Shown here piece after piece: positions 51,895 through 61,800 of a stretch of 64,000 bases of DNA; the first letter of the stretch is position 1; each line of letters begins with the position of its first letter. The notes under the pieces are model-generated. The model did not search any database, was not told the DNA's origin, and worked only from the letters and a program-made list of their open reading frames with translations. The DNA is taken from assembly GCA_963514095.1 (NCBI GenBank), contig OY741281.1, positions 13,074,882 through 13,138,881 of the forward strand, written 5' to 3'. Position numbers and translations under genes: made by a program. Source of the DNA: Eutrigla gurnardus (taxonomy: Eukaryota; Chordata; Actinopteri; Perciformes; Triglidae).

Positions 51895-51953
51895 TCGGAC
51901 TTATACATGAGTCAGCATAAGCCCGATATCTGATCATTATCAGTGCATCCCTA
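51895..51953. mobile_element. hAT-like terminus fragment
   Basis: Sequence with CGATATC and ATTATCAG motifs ending in TGCATCCCTA, the same terminal motif as the complete hAT-type element at 53815. I could not pair it with a left end by target duplication, so it is called only a terminal fragment. Confidence 0.45.
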
Positions 51954-52300
51954 CAGGAAATCTCCAATGGATTTGAAATCCTGTTCCAACTGATCATCCA
52001 GCAGGAGCTGCTCCCCTTTTGTAGGTTGACTACACAAATGTGTCTTATTTTCTGTCCATTTCGACTCTGATAATATACTGTCGTATTGAAACATGAAGTC
52101 TGTGTGCACCATTAAAGCCTGTAAATCAATCATGTGCTCCAGCACCTTTCATCATGTCATGTCAAGGCCTGCTATAACACAGGAGGCAGACCAGCATCAA
52201 CAGCAGTACAGCATATAATTACAAAGCTTCACCATGTAAGAAGTGCTCATCAAATAGTCCCAACAGCTAGCAGAATGTACACCAGTTGAATCTTTCTTAC

Positions 52301-52546
52301 CTTCGTTAATTTTCGCCATGTCCACGCTGGCATTGTTGAGCTGCAAGGCAGTCTGAAGTGCTGGGAGAAGCTGGCGAAGCAGGGTGGGGTCCTGGAGTAG
52401 TGGAGTTGGGGATTGAAGGACCGGGGAAACGGGCACCGTGGAGGCAGATGATCCAGGGGGCCCTGATGAGGGGTTCAAGCTTCCTGAGCCAGAGGATGAT
52501 GACTGGGAGGCAAGGGACGCTGCAGGCTTCTCCACCTGGGCTGATT
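52301..52546 (-). CDS. wac: wac exon: Ser/Pro-rich centre and LLRQLLPALQ helix
   Basis: 246 bases, acceptor TTCTGCAG and donor GTAAGA. It encodes a Ser/Gly/Pro-rich run (QSSSSGSGSLNPSSGPPGSS), the repeated proline motif PVSPVLQSPTPLLQDP, and then TLLRQLLPALQTALQLNNAS, VDMAKINE. This corresponds to the human segment around [20 protein letters not shown]. The exon is symmetric (phase 1 at both ends). Confidence 0.95.
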
Positions 52547-52944
52547 CTGCAGAAAGAAGCACAAATCTTTATCACACACCAGGCCATACGTGGACAGGTA
52601 CAGACTTGCATACTTCCATACAACAACTGCCAGTCACGCAAACTAGAAAACATCACAGCAACCTCCTGCTAGCAAGAAGAGCTCCTTTGCTTGTTGTATT
52701 TGGCTGAACAATATGACAAACTTCATGTCACATAAACCATGAAATGGCCTCAGGCTGCATTCAGACTCGAGCCTTGCATGAAATAACACAGCCTTCTCGT
52801 TCATTAGTATGAGGAATTACCTGGTCCATCTATCTGACTTCAGATTTCACTGAAACATGTGCACAATACAATACAGTAGTTAAATGGCGCAAGACACTGT
52901 GGAGCTTCACATCAGCTTTGGTAAATTTTTTACCGTGTCCAAAC

Positions 52945-53590
52945 TAGGGATGTCAGAGTCAGTTATTTTGATTTTGATAGCCCACCAACATTAACTGGTA
53001 ACTAACTGGTTCATTTTTAAGCAAAAAACAAACACAGGAGGCACCCTCCATTAACCCTGGCGCTCCATTGACTCAATAACTATCCAGTTTTAAAGTTCTG
53101 TGTTGTGAATGTCTTAACACTGCATTTTGATCAGGTTACGGGTGCAGCTTACGAATATTAGCTAATCGGCCGTGATTATTATCAGTTGATATTCATCTAA
53201 ATAGTTTGAATGGTGGTCTTTCTATAGGCTGGCCAGAAGAGCCAATCTACTCAGACTTGAAACATTTTTCAATACTAAATTTGTCTGCTTTCAAGTCTTT
53301 CCTTAATTTGCTCCGAGAGCGAGACAGCTTGATACACATACACAAGCACCGTGATGCTGCGAGTGTTTGTGTGCGTGTACACACGAAACAGAGAGAGACA
53401 CATGCACACACCACTTGTTGGTTACACACACTGGGCTCAGCGCCATGGAGCTTGCGGTAGTGCATCCTGTCTGTGCAGTTCAATTGGTTAACAAATATCC
53501 TGTGAATTAATTAATCTAACAAACACAAGTAACTAGTAAAAACTGTCCTCTCTGGTTAACCGATTAACGGTTACTGGTAACATGTAAAAC
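52945..53590. mobile_element. possible degraded hAT-like element
   Basis: Begins TAGGGATGTCAGAGTCAG. Left part has AACTGGTAACTAACTGGTTC and the right part GGTTAACCGATTAACGGTTA, an approximate inverted relation. No right terminus CATCCCTA was found before the next element, so the right boundary is a guess. Near its end is a four-fold decamer repeat (GAGCAGCTAT-like, about 53612-53650). Confidence 0.3.
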
Positions 53591-53814
53591 AACAGATCTT
53601 ACAAAGAGGACTGAGCAGCTATGAGCAGCTATGAGCAGCTGTGAGCAGCTTTGATCAGTGCCAACGCTACGGGCAAGCTGCCCTCCATGTGACCCTAAGA
53701 CTTGTCTTTACAGTTTGAGGTTTTGCCAAGCCTAAATAAACCTACCCGGTTGTCATTTCATTAGGTATCATTTTTATCATTAAGTATTTGCAGCTCATGT
53801 TGATCCGTTCTAAA

Positions 53815-54693
53815 TAGGGATGCGAATTATCGAGTAATTCATTAATCGATAGTTGTTTCATCTTATCGATCGATGATCGATTAATTGATAAGCGGCCATT
53901 TTTCTGAGAAGATGAATGTGAACGTGTTCTAGCGGAATGTGGCCAGGACAGGCGATGCGATGTGGGCGGGGACGGAGAGAAAATAACTTTAACTTTCTGC
54001 GATGCGAGTGAAGCGAGTACCAATCAGAATGTAGAATAGAGATGATTGACAGTTGACGTCAACAGAGAGTTCCACAGAGTTGCCGCTTGAACTCGCCGTC
54101 GGCGGCAATGAATTTCTTTTTGCCAGCGAGTAGAATTCAGCGAGAAAGCGAGGGGTGACGGGCGAGTAGCGACGTATGTGAACGGGGCTATACGTGCCGT
54201 CAAACTCCCCAGCTGGGGGGGGGGGGGGGGGGTTGCCGCGGGGGACGCCTTGCCACGGCGACGGAGGAAAACAGAACGTTGATGAGCCAAACCAGCCGCG
54301 AGGATTTCCCCTTATAATAAGCGCTGCTGCCCTCCTGTTTAGGCCTATCATTAGAGCCGCTAGTTAAGTCCATTTGCCTTGATGAAATAATTTTGGGCAA
54401 ACATCGAGACTATGGCGGCCTAAATTAGACTACGGCGGTGCGCCATAGTCTCGTCGTGTGGGAAACACTGCTGTCGGCATCCCGCTTCTCGTTTTGTCTT
54501 GTTGTTGTCGTCAGAGCCCTGCTTCGCTTGTGTTCGCGCATGTGCGTCAAGTACGTCTGGCGTCAAGCGCGCCCTCACGTGGACTGGCGGGGAATTATGG
54601 GTTCAAAACGCAATTAATTGCAATTAATTTATTTTAATCGAGTAATTTCTTATCGACAATTAATCGATAATCGATTAATTGTTTGCATCCCTA
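53815..54693. mobile_element. non-autonomous hAT-type element (879 bp) with perfect 8-bp TSD
   Basis: Left end TAGGGATGCGAATTATCGAG and right end ...GTTTGCATCCCTA are inverted repeats, followed inward by runs of ATCGAT/TTAATCGAT motifs on both sides. Flanks are GTTCTAAA at 53807-53814 and GTTCTAAA at 54694-54701, a perfect 8-bp duplication as expected for hAT insertion. No intact transposase is encoded; the interior is GC-rich and carries an 18-bp poly-G tract at 54215-54232. A 13-bp inverted repeat at 54405-54417 and 54441-54453 plus the sequence TGGGAAACACTG (about 54460-54471) suggest a second, older element end nested inside. It sits in the large wac intron. Confidence 0.87.
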
Positions 54694-54959
54694 GTTCTAA
54701 ATATCAACATTAGGTTTCCACTGAAAATGAACAGGGACCCCATGTCAATTCGTTTGGCTGATGGAATGACTGCTGGGAAACGGTGATAAATGTGACAATG
54801 TTATGGACAGGATGAATGAATTCAGCGAGAAGCCTAAACTTTAAGACAGGGATGAACAATGATAATGGCAGATAAATGGCTTCCAATTTAAATATTGCCA
54901 GTGGTCAGAAATTATATTTTCCTCCTACATGGAACTTCAGCATGGGAGAGACTTAATCT

Positions 54960-55041
54960 CTGCAATTAGTTGGGAAAACGTGCGTATATCGGCAATCAGC
55001 CAAAATGAGTATCAGCAAAAATCCAATATCATGCATCCCTA
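54960..55041. mobile_element. hAT-like terminus fragment
   Basis: Contains TATATCGGCAATCAGCC and ends CATGCATCCCTA at 55041. This is the style of 3' terminus seen in teleost hAT repeats. No matching left end with duplicated flank was identified. Confidence 0.45.
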
Positions 55042-57470
55042 CTTTCAGATTGTTTTTGTGTCTTTTTATGTTTTCTTTTTATGTATCAAACATTCAAATG
55101 TTTCAAAATATTTGAGGAAGTGTCTTTTGGAGAGGTAAACAAGCATTCAGAAACAGGCCATTCATGCTAAATGACAACAATTCAATGATTATACCACTGG
55201 GAACTAAAACTAGTCTGCAACATTTCACCATTGCTACTGTAGGAGCAGCCTTGTGGGATTTTCTGTTATCAACAGAACACAGAGGGAATCTGTAATTCCA
55301 GGTGACTGCAGAGATGCACTGCTGAATATTTCCTGCTTATCACTGGCATATAAGACACAACAATATGAACAACATGAGCTGGAAAACTGTTGAAACGTAC
55401 CAGACACTTCAGCTATTTCCAACAAGATGCAGAGGTTTTAAGTTTAGTTTACAGCCAGATAGTGAGCTCATAATGAATGAGCTCACACTATGATGACATG
55501 CAGACCACAGTTAGTGTTACGTCACCAGGCATGTCCTGCATTCCTGTGTAAACACTGAATTTCATGCATGACTTTACCAAAACAGAAAGGGTCAGAAACA
55601 GTCTGCTATTCTAATTTATGATGTAGTCTGCTTGGAAATGGCTAATCTTTCCTGCAAGCTCATGTTTTATTTGTGCTGGCATATGCATCTGGTCGCCCTC
55701 CACTTTGGACTGACCTCCAGCAACTAGAGATGGCCAATAAAAGAGTTTACTTAATATGAGACATGTTTGAGACTATGAATGTCAAGACCAAGATGGCTGC
55801 AGCTGATGTTGAAGCCTGTCAGCCAGACATTGCCAGACCAAATTGCAAATTAATCCGCCAGAGCAAATAAAACATCTCAGAGATTTGTCTGGTTTACAGG
55901 CAAAGTAAAAACTTCTCTTCAAATTCTGATGGTAAACTGGCAACATCACTAATTTGTCTTAAGTCCATCCAATTGTGTTCAGAGGAAATTCGGTCTACGC
56001 ATATTGATAATGCCCCATGGAAAATGAAAACAATGGTTCCAAACTAATTTGAATTTGTGTGTTGGTCTACCGATCAGAGGTCGCGTTACCGAATATTGTC
56101 TTTTAGCAATGTATTATTTTATTTTTTTAAATTACAGAAAAATCTGAAGACTGTCTGTAATTTTGACAAACTGGAGGCCTTAGAGCTCTGCTCCACTGCT
56201 GTAGAAGGAGCGCATGCTGCAAGATTTCCTCCCGGGAAAGCGAGTGCTTTCAGGGTTGGTAAATCCCACGAGTCTGGAAGGTCCAGTCTCAGTGTGGCAG
56301 CAGAGTGCAAGTTCCTCATTCAGAACAACAATAAAATGGACATGAGAAGACGTCGGTAAAAAGATATTATCTGGATAATGGAAATTTGTATGTCAAAATG
56401 CTTTGACCTAATAAAATATCCTGCATGAATCCATGTTTATCCTTTTTTAAACCACAATCTCTATGATCTCTCACTGCCACACACACAGAGGGAGGCTCGC
56501 CCCTCTGTTAAGACATTTGAAGCACCATTCAAAAACTTCAAAAGAAGCCTTGAATGTAAAAAAGGTGACATTGGGTAGAGCCCTAGCAGCTCAATCCAAT
56601 TCACAATGCTTGACAAAAAGCTATTATTGGATTTAAATACACCAAGGTTATATCTTATAATTTAAAAAAATAAAATGACCAGTTATAACAGATTGGATGG
56701 AAAAGCCTATTGCAACCACTGCTGTCGATGTCAGGCAAAAGAAAAAATTTAAATAAAAATGCTTAATTTGGATGAAATGGTGGATGAACAACCATGGGCA
56801 ACAGGAAATGTGTGGAGAGTGCTGGAGGTGAGCGAACTTCATAATAGTGAGGTGAACTTTGGGTGAGCCGGGGCTTTGTATTGAAACCTCATGAACTGGA
56901 TTATAATGCCAACATCAGTCACAGTACACTATGTGATTTTTATTTGAGCCGTTTTGACGTTTGTTTCTGCTGCTGACACACGTGGTCCTGATTTTAGCCA
57001 TGAAAGTGAAGCTTAAAGTTATCTTAATGAGAACAGGCAGCAATTTTATCAGCAGACATTCGATTAGAATAATTCACCACCTCACACAGTCTTTTTATCT
57101 CTCGACTGTCGACACCAACTGGCCAAGACTTATGTATTCAGTCCAACAGGGTTCACTCAGTTTGGTCACCAGATTAGTTTTAATGCAACGACCTAAAGCA
57201 TTCCAGCACACATGGTTCAGCCATTTGTAGTCTCAGTCTTTTGGTAAGCAGTTCCTTAGCATTCATCAGCCGAAGATCAGCTCAACAACAGTCATCATTG
57301 ACGAGCCAATGCTTAAGCTAGGCTTTCTGCCACATTTTTACAAAGATGGAAACCAAATACTCGACATTTTGGGCCAACCAAGCCAAGCAACAAAAGCCAC
57401 ACCATTCACATCAGTCAAGCACACTAGTGAGGATTGTGTGCATGTTGTAATATATGTATTTCACACTTAC

Positions 57471-57586
57471 TAGCACCAGTAAAGCTAGGGGCTCCCGATG
57501 CTTGCATAGCCTCCCTTCTGTAGTCCCTGTCTTTTGGGAAACTGTTGACAACTGCAGTCTTCGTTGCCTCTTTTTGCCTCTGTTCT
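57471..57586 (-). CDS. wac: wac exon: post-WW basic segment
   Basis: 116 bases, acceptor TTTCACAG and consensus donor GTAAGT. The reading is [20 protein letters not shown], then DYRREAMQASGAPSFTGA, aligning with human [20 protein letters not shown] and DYRREVMQ. The exon ends with one base of a split codon (phase 1). The next exon I can find, 4.9 kb downstream, begins with the two bases that this phase needs. Confidence 0.95.
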
Positions 57587-57705
57587 CTGTGAAACAAGCA
57601 ACTGATATTAGCAAGGTATCCAACCTTTAGGTGACACTGATTAACAATAAATAAATAAATAAAATGAGTACAATCAAGTTGTTTGAGTAAAGGGATTGCA
57701 GCTAC

Positions 57706-57821
57706 CTCTCCAACCATTCTTTGGGCTTTTCCCACTGGGACACCTCTGTCCTACAGTTGTAATAGTATTTCTTTCCAGATGAGCTGATGTGCTCTGACCA
57801 GTCGTCACCAGGTTCGTAAGG
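57706..57821 (-). CDS. wac: wac exon: WW domain
   Basis: 116 bases, acceptor TTCTCAG and donor GTAGCT. It encodes PYEPGDDWSEHISSSGKKYY, then YNCRTEVSQWEKPKEWLE, a complete WW domain with both signature tryptophans (DDW and SQW), the YYYN aromatic block and the proline of KPKEW. WW domains bind proline-rich partners. From the first tryptophan through LER the sequence is, from memory, essentially identical to human WAC. The last two bases (AG) pair with the A of the next exon to give arginine. Confidence 0.97.
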
Positions 57822-58793
57822 CTGAGAAGAAGACACAATATTTAGGAACATGAGAGCAGCCAGGCAGAAAACAATTGTGTGTGAGGAAGCCGAGGGGATG
57901 TGATGATGCAAGAGCCTGTAATGAAATCTGAAATATAGCCGAGATATCCACAGAAGCGTAGTTAGTGCCAGGGCTTATTTCAGAGACGGATCAAGAATCT
58001 TAAGGTAGACCAAGTGAAACGGTTTGCCATTAAAAAAAAAGTCCATTGAATTGTAAGTGTTACTTTTTGTGTTCATTTCCTGCGTTCTGTAATTTTACAC
58101 TATAGGCCTAATACAGTGCACCATTGTGTATTGAATATTCTAACGCAAGCCCATAGAAGGAGACAGAAAATGATCCATTACTGAAGCAAAGGCAAGTGTC
58201 ACTGATCCCTGTGTAGCAACATACAGATTGTCAACACCTCAACAAGCCCACATTAGAGCACAGATAATGAAACGGCTGTGACATACACTCATATTGCATC
58301 AGCCTTTTCTCTTTGGTGGTGTGCTGCTCAACAACAGCATTAAATAGACCCTGCTTGTGGCATCGTAATCCCACTTGGCCTTATTTATCATTGATTAAAT
58401 CGCATTCATCAAATGAATGGGATTACTTTATTTGCCAATTATAAGAGACCAAATGAGGGTAAGGGGAGAATAAAAAAATGTTTTACATTAGAGGATGGGG
58501 AAAAAATTAGCAGAAATCTTCCATGAATCTATCTTAAAACCTTGGTTCATTAGAGGAAATGGAAGGTTTATTGATTTTCTGCCAGTAACTAATGTTTGCA
58601 TTAATCCTTGTGCCCAGTGTTTCTTTAGCAGTACAACATACTACAAATATCCAACATTTTACAAAATGTAACATCAAACTTGTGAAACTACAGAACAGCA
58701 ATTACTAACAACAAACAATTCAAGCTATTGTACTGAAAATATTTATGTTTAGTCCATAATCTGCCCCCTTGCTGAGGCAGAGGCATCACTTAC
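57822..58793 (-). other. wac: wac intron, about 1 kb
   Basis: Between the Ser/His-rich exon and the WW exon. AT-rich, no repeat or exon recognised. Confidence 0.8.
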
Positions 58794-58891
58794 TGTGTCT
58801 GAGGTCTTGCTGGGGTGAGAATGAGAATGTGAGTTGGAGCTATGAAGGGAACTGTGGTTGTGAGAATTTTCTTGTGGAGAAAAGCTGGTCC
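58794..58891 (-). CDS. wac: wac exon (first in window): Ser/His-rich segment
   Basis: 98 bases, acceptor TTGCAG and donor GTAAGT. The reading is [20 protein letters not shown], then HSHSHPSKTSDT. This matches the segment just before the WW domain in vertebrate WAC ([20 protein letters not shown] in human, from memory). The exon starts with two bases of a split codon, so an upstream exon is required. It ends in phase 0, matching the WW exon. Confidence 0.93.
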
Positions 58892-61800
58892 CTGCAACAA
58901 AACACAAGAAGAGGCAAAGACATAATCAGTAACATCCAGCAAATATGGCCTGGTTAGAACTACAACAAAATGCACAAACCAGCCTGAGGCCATCTGCTTA
59001 GCAGTGCGAAAAGGAAAATACAAATCTATTAAAAATAAATAAAATCAACAGGGATTTTGACAAAGAAACCCTGCCATATTCTAAATGCTACATTTTACCT
59101 CGTTATTGTCATATAGTGTTAATTTCCATAAAAACACACAATTCAAATAAGGAAATTAATGATTGTGTATTCTTGTATAAATATAGGTATGTACCGACAC
59201 TGTACTCGTACTCATACTACTCCAATACAACCTCACCTGATACCACTTAAGGCAACATGACGTTTACCTCTCATCATTGAGCCTAATAAGCTTCAACAAT
59301 AACCTGTGGTTCAAAAATGTTAAATCTATAATTTATCAGCAGCGGCAGTATGTGAGCTAAACAGACAAGTCTAGCGAGTCTCCACCTCATCAAGTAAATT
59401 AGCTGTTAAGTTGTCAGCTGTGAGTCTGCCGACAGAATCTGTCAGGGTTTCCACCAACATATTACAGCCTGATGTAATGTTAGCGAGTGTAGGGTAGAGA
59501 GTGTTTGACAATGAGTGTGAAGTCAGCAGTAACATTTTTTTTTGCCGATAAAAACACTTTGATTGTGGTGAATTTCTATTATCAGGATAAGCGTAAATAT
59601 TGCCATGAGTTGATAAAGCTGCCTATCTTGCTATCATGGTAAATAAGAGAAAAATGGCCAAGCTTTGGCCATAGCACTGACACTTTTGAATTGGGAGTAG
59701 GCGAAAAAGCCCCAACTCCAGCATTATGGTAGCCTGGCCGTGTATTCTGATTCATTGTTGTATTGAATTTGTAATTGTGGTTTAGTAGCAGCAGTCACAC
59801 TGCAGGGATTTTGGTTATCAATTTCCATCATTGTTGTAATTTTGATGCAAACCACCTCCCAATCTGTGTGTGGAGTCTCACAATAAGATTTACCATTTTG
59901 AATTGAAAGATTTCACCATGTTCACATGAGATTCTTTCATAAATAAGAGTGTTGTCAATTTTTCATTCCCCCCAGGCACACTATATTGGAAGTACTATGA
60001 AAGAGCATAGTGATGATCAGCACTTTTTTTTTTTTTTTTTTTAAACACAGAAAACTATTCAGTGTAGTGAGTAAAGATCACGATGTATTTTCACTAGTAC
60101 CTTAGTGTAACAGCATGACTAAAAATGATTTTAAACTCGGGCCCAGTAGCTGCCTTCCTCCCTTCCTATAAGATTCTGATCTGAAAACGCTGCCACTACA
60201 GTTAAAAGAACAAGTGTAGCAATCGGATGTCAAAACTGAACCTGCACCCATCTTCTCAGCTCTGCCCAGCTATTATTAGATGCTACAAGTAGGATATCTT
60301 GACATCTGTAACATCTTTTAAATTGTGTGGGGGAGTATAATTACAGATCTATTAGGCTGACAGCGTCAGGGAAGGCAAAGCATGAATGAAATACTTCTGT
60401 AACAAGGTACAGCAGAAGGAGAGGAGGGATCAATCAAGCAACGTTACGTTCTGAGTCAATGGCAATCTGTACGCACAGGACTCGCAAAAATCTGAGGCAT
60501 GGCTAGTAGTGCAAAATAAAAGCTCCAGCTTGTAAACTGTGGCATTTAATAGGTAATTTAACCTGCAGCTGAGCAATGACAAACATACAAGAGATGACAA
60601 TGGATAACTGAAGCAGATTTTGATTGCATTTTTAACGTCAACAGAGTTGCACACAAATTGTTGTTGTTAACCCCCACATGTGACGTACAGGCTCTCACAC
60701 CTGCATGTTTAATCCTAGTAATGTTCAGAAGGCTTTGAAATTCAATTTCCTAACTCGGTTCAGTGTTTGATTTTGATGAAAATGACTGGATAGTACAGTT
60801 AGATGAATGACACAAGGCTGCGAGTACAGTAAGTGCCCCACAAGGGAACTACAGTGCACGCAGACCTAACGGACATCATTAATTGAAACCTCTGGCTGCT
60901 GTGTGGATAAAAAAAGAGCATAATTGGGACCAAGCGGTACTTCTATTTCAGCAGCATTTTGTTTTTGAACTTCAAGAATGTGTTCAAAGAGAGGCCGTTC
61001 AAATCACCTCCACAACTGATCCAGATCTCAATTGACTTCATGCTATCTAATGCAATTTATGTCTTTATTTGATACATTTTGTTTTACAAACAAAGATAAG
61101 AAAGTGATGTTTAAGTCAAGCCTAAAAATGCCAATCAAAACCAGCCGGTTTTCAGCTAATCGCCTGTGACTGGTGACCAGCAAAAACGTTTCATAAATCT
61201 GCTCGTTTTGCCAGGCATTAACACGTGTGTGTTGCCGCTGTATGACAGATGCACACCAGCACACAAAGCGGCACGGACAGTAACGCCTCAGGCACACATA
61301 CTCAATGTGTCAGTGAGTGAAGAGATAAAACTAACAATTTGTCACAACTGCAAGTTCAAAATAAGCTGTCGAGGAATAACCTTAAAAAAGGCAATTGGTG
61401 CCTTCCATATAAAAGAATGATTCCACACATTGAGTCATTACGCTTAATAATTATACACTGGTATCAGATTGGTATCATACCTAAAGTTCAAGTGTCTCTA
61501 TCGTAACTGAACTGAAGTTGGATCAGTGCATAGAATTGATGCTTATGACTGGCATAAAAAGTTTAACAAGATGATTATTTGTTAAATGATTGACTAGGTA
61601 ATTTCTCTTGGTCTAGTTGAACTATAGAACAGTCCACTGTAATCACACAGTGGTGTTAGGGGGTTAACAATAGACCAGCTTGCAGAGAGCACAGTAATCT
61701 GACAGCAGCCAAAAGTCTCATTTTAGCCGTTAGATAACTTTAATTAGCCACAATTGATATAAATCTACAGCACATGTCTCTTTGCTAATACGTAAAAGAG

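Larger units (their letters stand above)
49809..52300 (-). other. wac: wac intron, about 2.5 kb
   Basis: Between the VLTAAVTQ exon and the LLRQLLPALQ exon. Holds a GA run at the right-hand splice side (about 49811-49829), a retroposon tail (51560-51632) and an hAT terminus (51895-51953). No further exon recognised. Confidence 0.8.
52547..57470 (-). other. wac: large wac intron, about 4.9 kb, transposon-rich
   Basis: Lies where human WAC carries a roughly 100-residue exon (segment with NDRDYRLPR and SSPFTLQSDHQ). I scanned both strands and found no match. Contents are a complete 879-bp hAT-type element, two hAT termini or relics, and an uncharacterised GC-richer patch at about 56160-56340 whose frames resemble nothing I know. 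Confidence 0.75.
46772..58891 (-). other. wac: wac gene, 3' ten coding exons (5' end outside window)
   Basis: WW domain-containing adaptor with coiled coil, a nuclear protein that in mammals links RNF20/40 to RNA polymerase II for H2B ubiquitination and also acts in autophagy and checkpoint control. Ten minus-strand exons join in consistent phase to about 455 codons: a serine/histidine-rich segment, the WW domain, a KDRDYRRE segment, a Ser/Pro/Gln-rich low-complexity centre, and a C-terminal coiled coil ending KNQNSFMV. Human WAC is about 647 residues. The missing N-terminus (the part corresponding to MVMYARKQQRLSD onward) was not found up to 64000 and must lie beyond the edge. A further internal stretch of about 100 residues known from human WAC was not found either; see findings. 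Teleosts may carry waca and wacb; which one this is cannot be told here. Confidence 0.95.

Noticed and set aside
51264..51953. Pairing TAGGGATG at 51264 with CATCCCTA at 51953 as one hAT element
   Set aside because: The 8-bp flanks (ATAAAAGA and CAGGAAAT) do not match, so there is no evidence that the two ends belong together.
56119..56319. Minus-strand frame with SSKASSLSKLQ, resembling GASTLSKLP of the missing WAC segment
   Set aside because: The surrounding residues do not align with WAC at all, and there is no neighbouring NDRDYRLPR or SSPF motif; the short similarity is chance.
59187..61487. Pairing TAGGTATG at 59187 with CATACCTA at 61487 as one element
   Set aside because: Flanking 8-mers differ (TATAAATA and AAGTTCAA), and the interior shows no shared structure.
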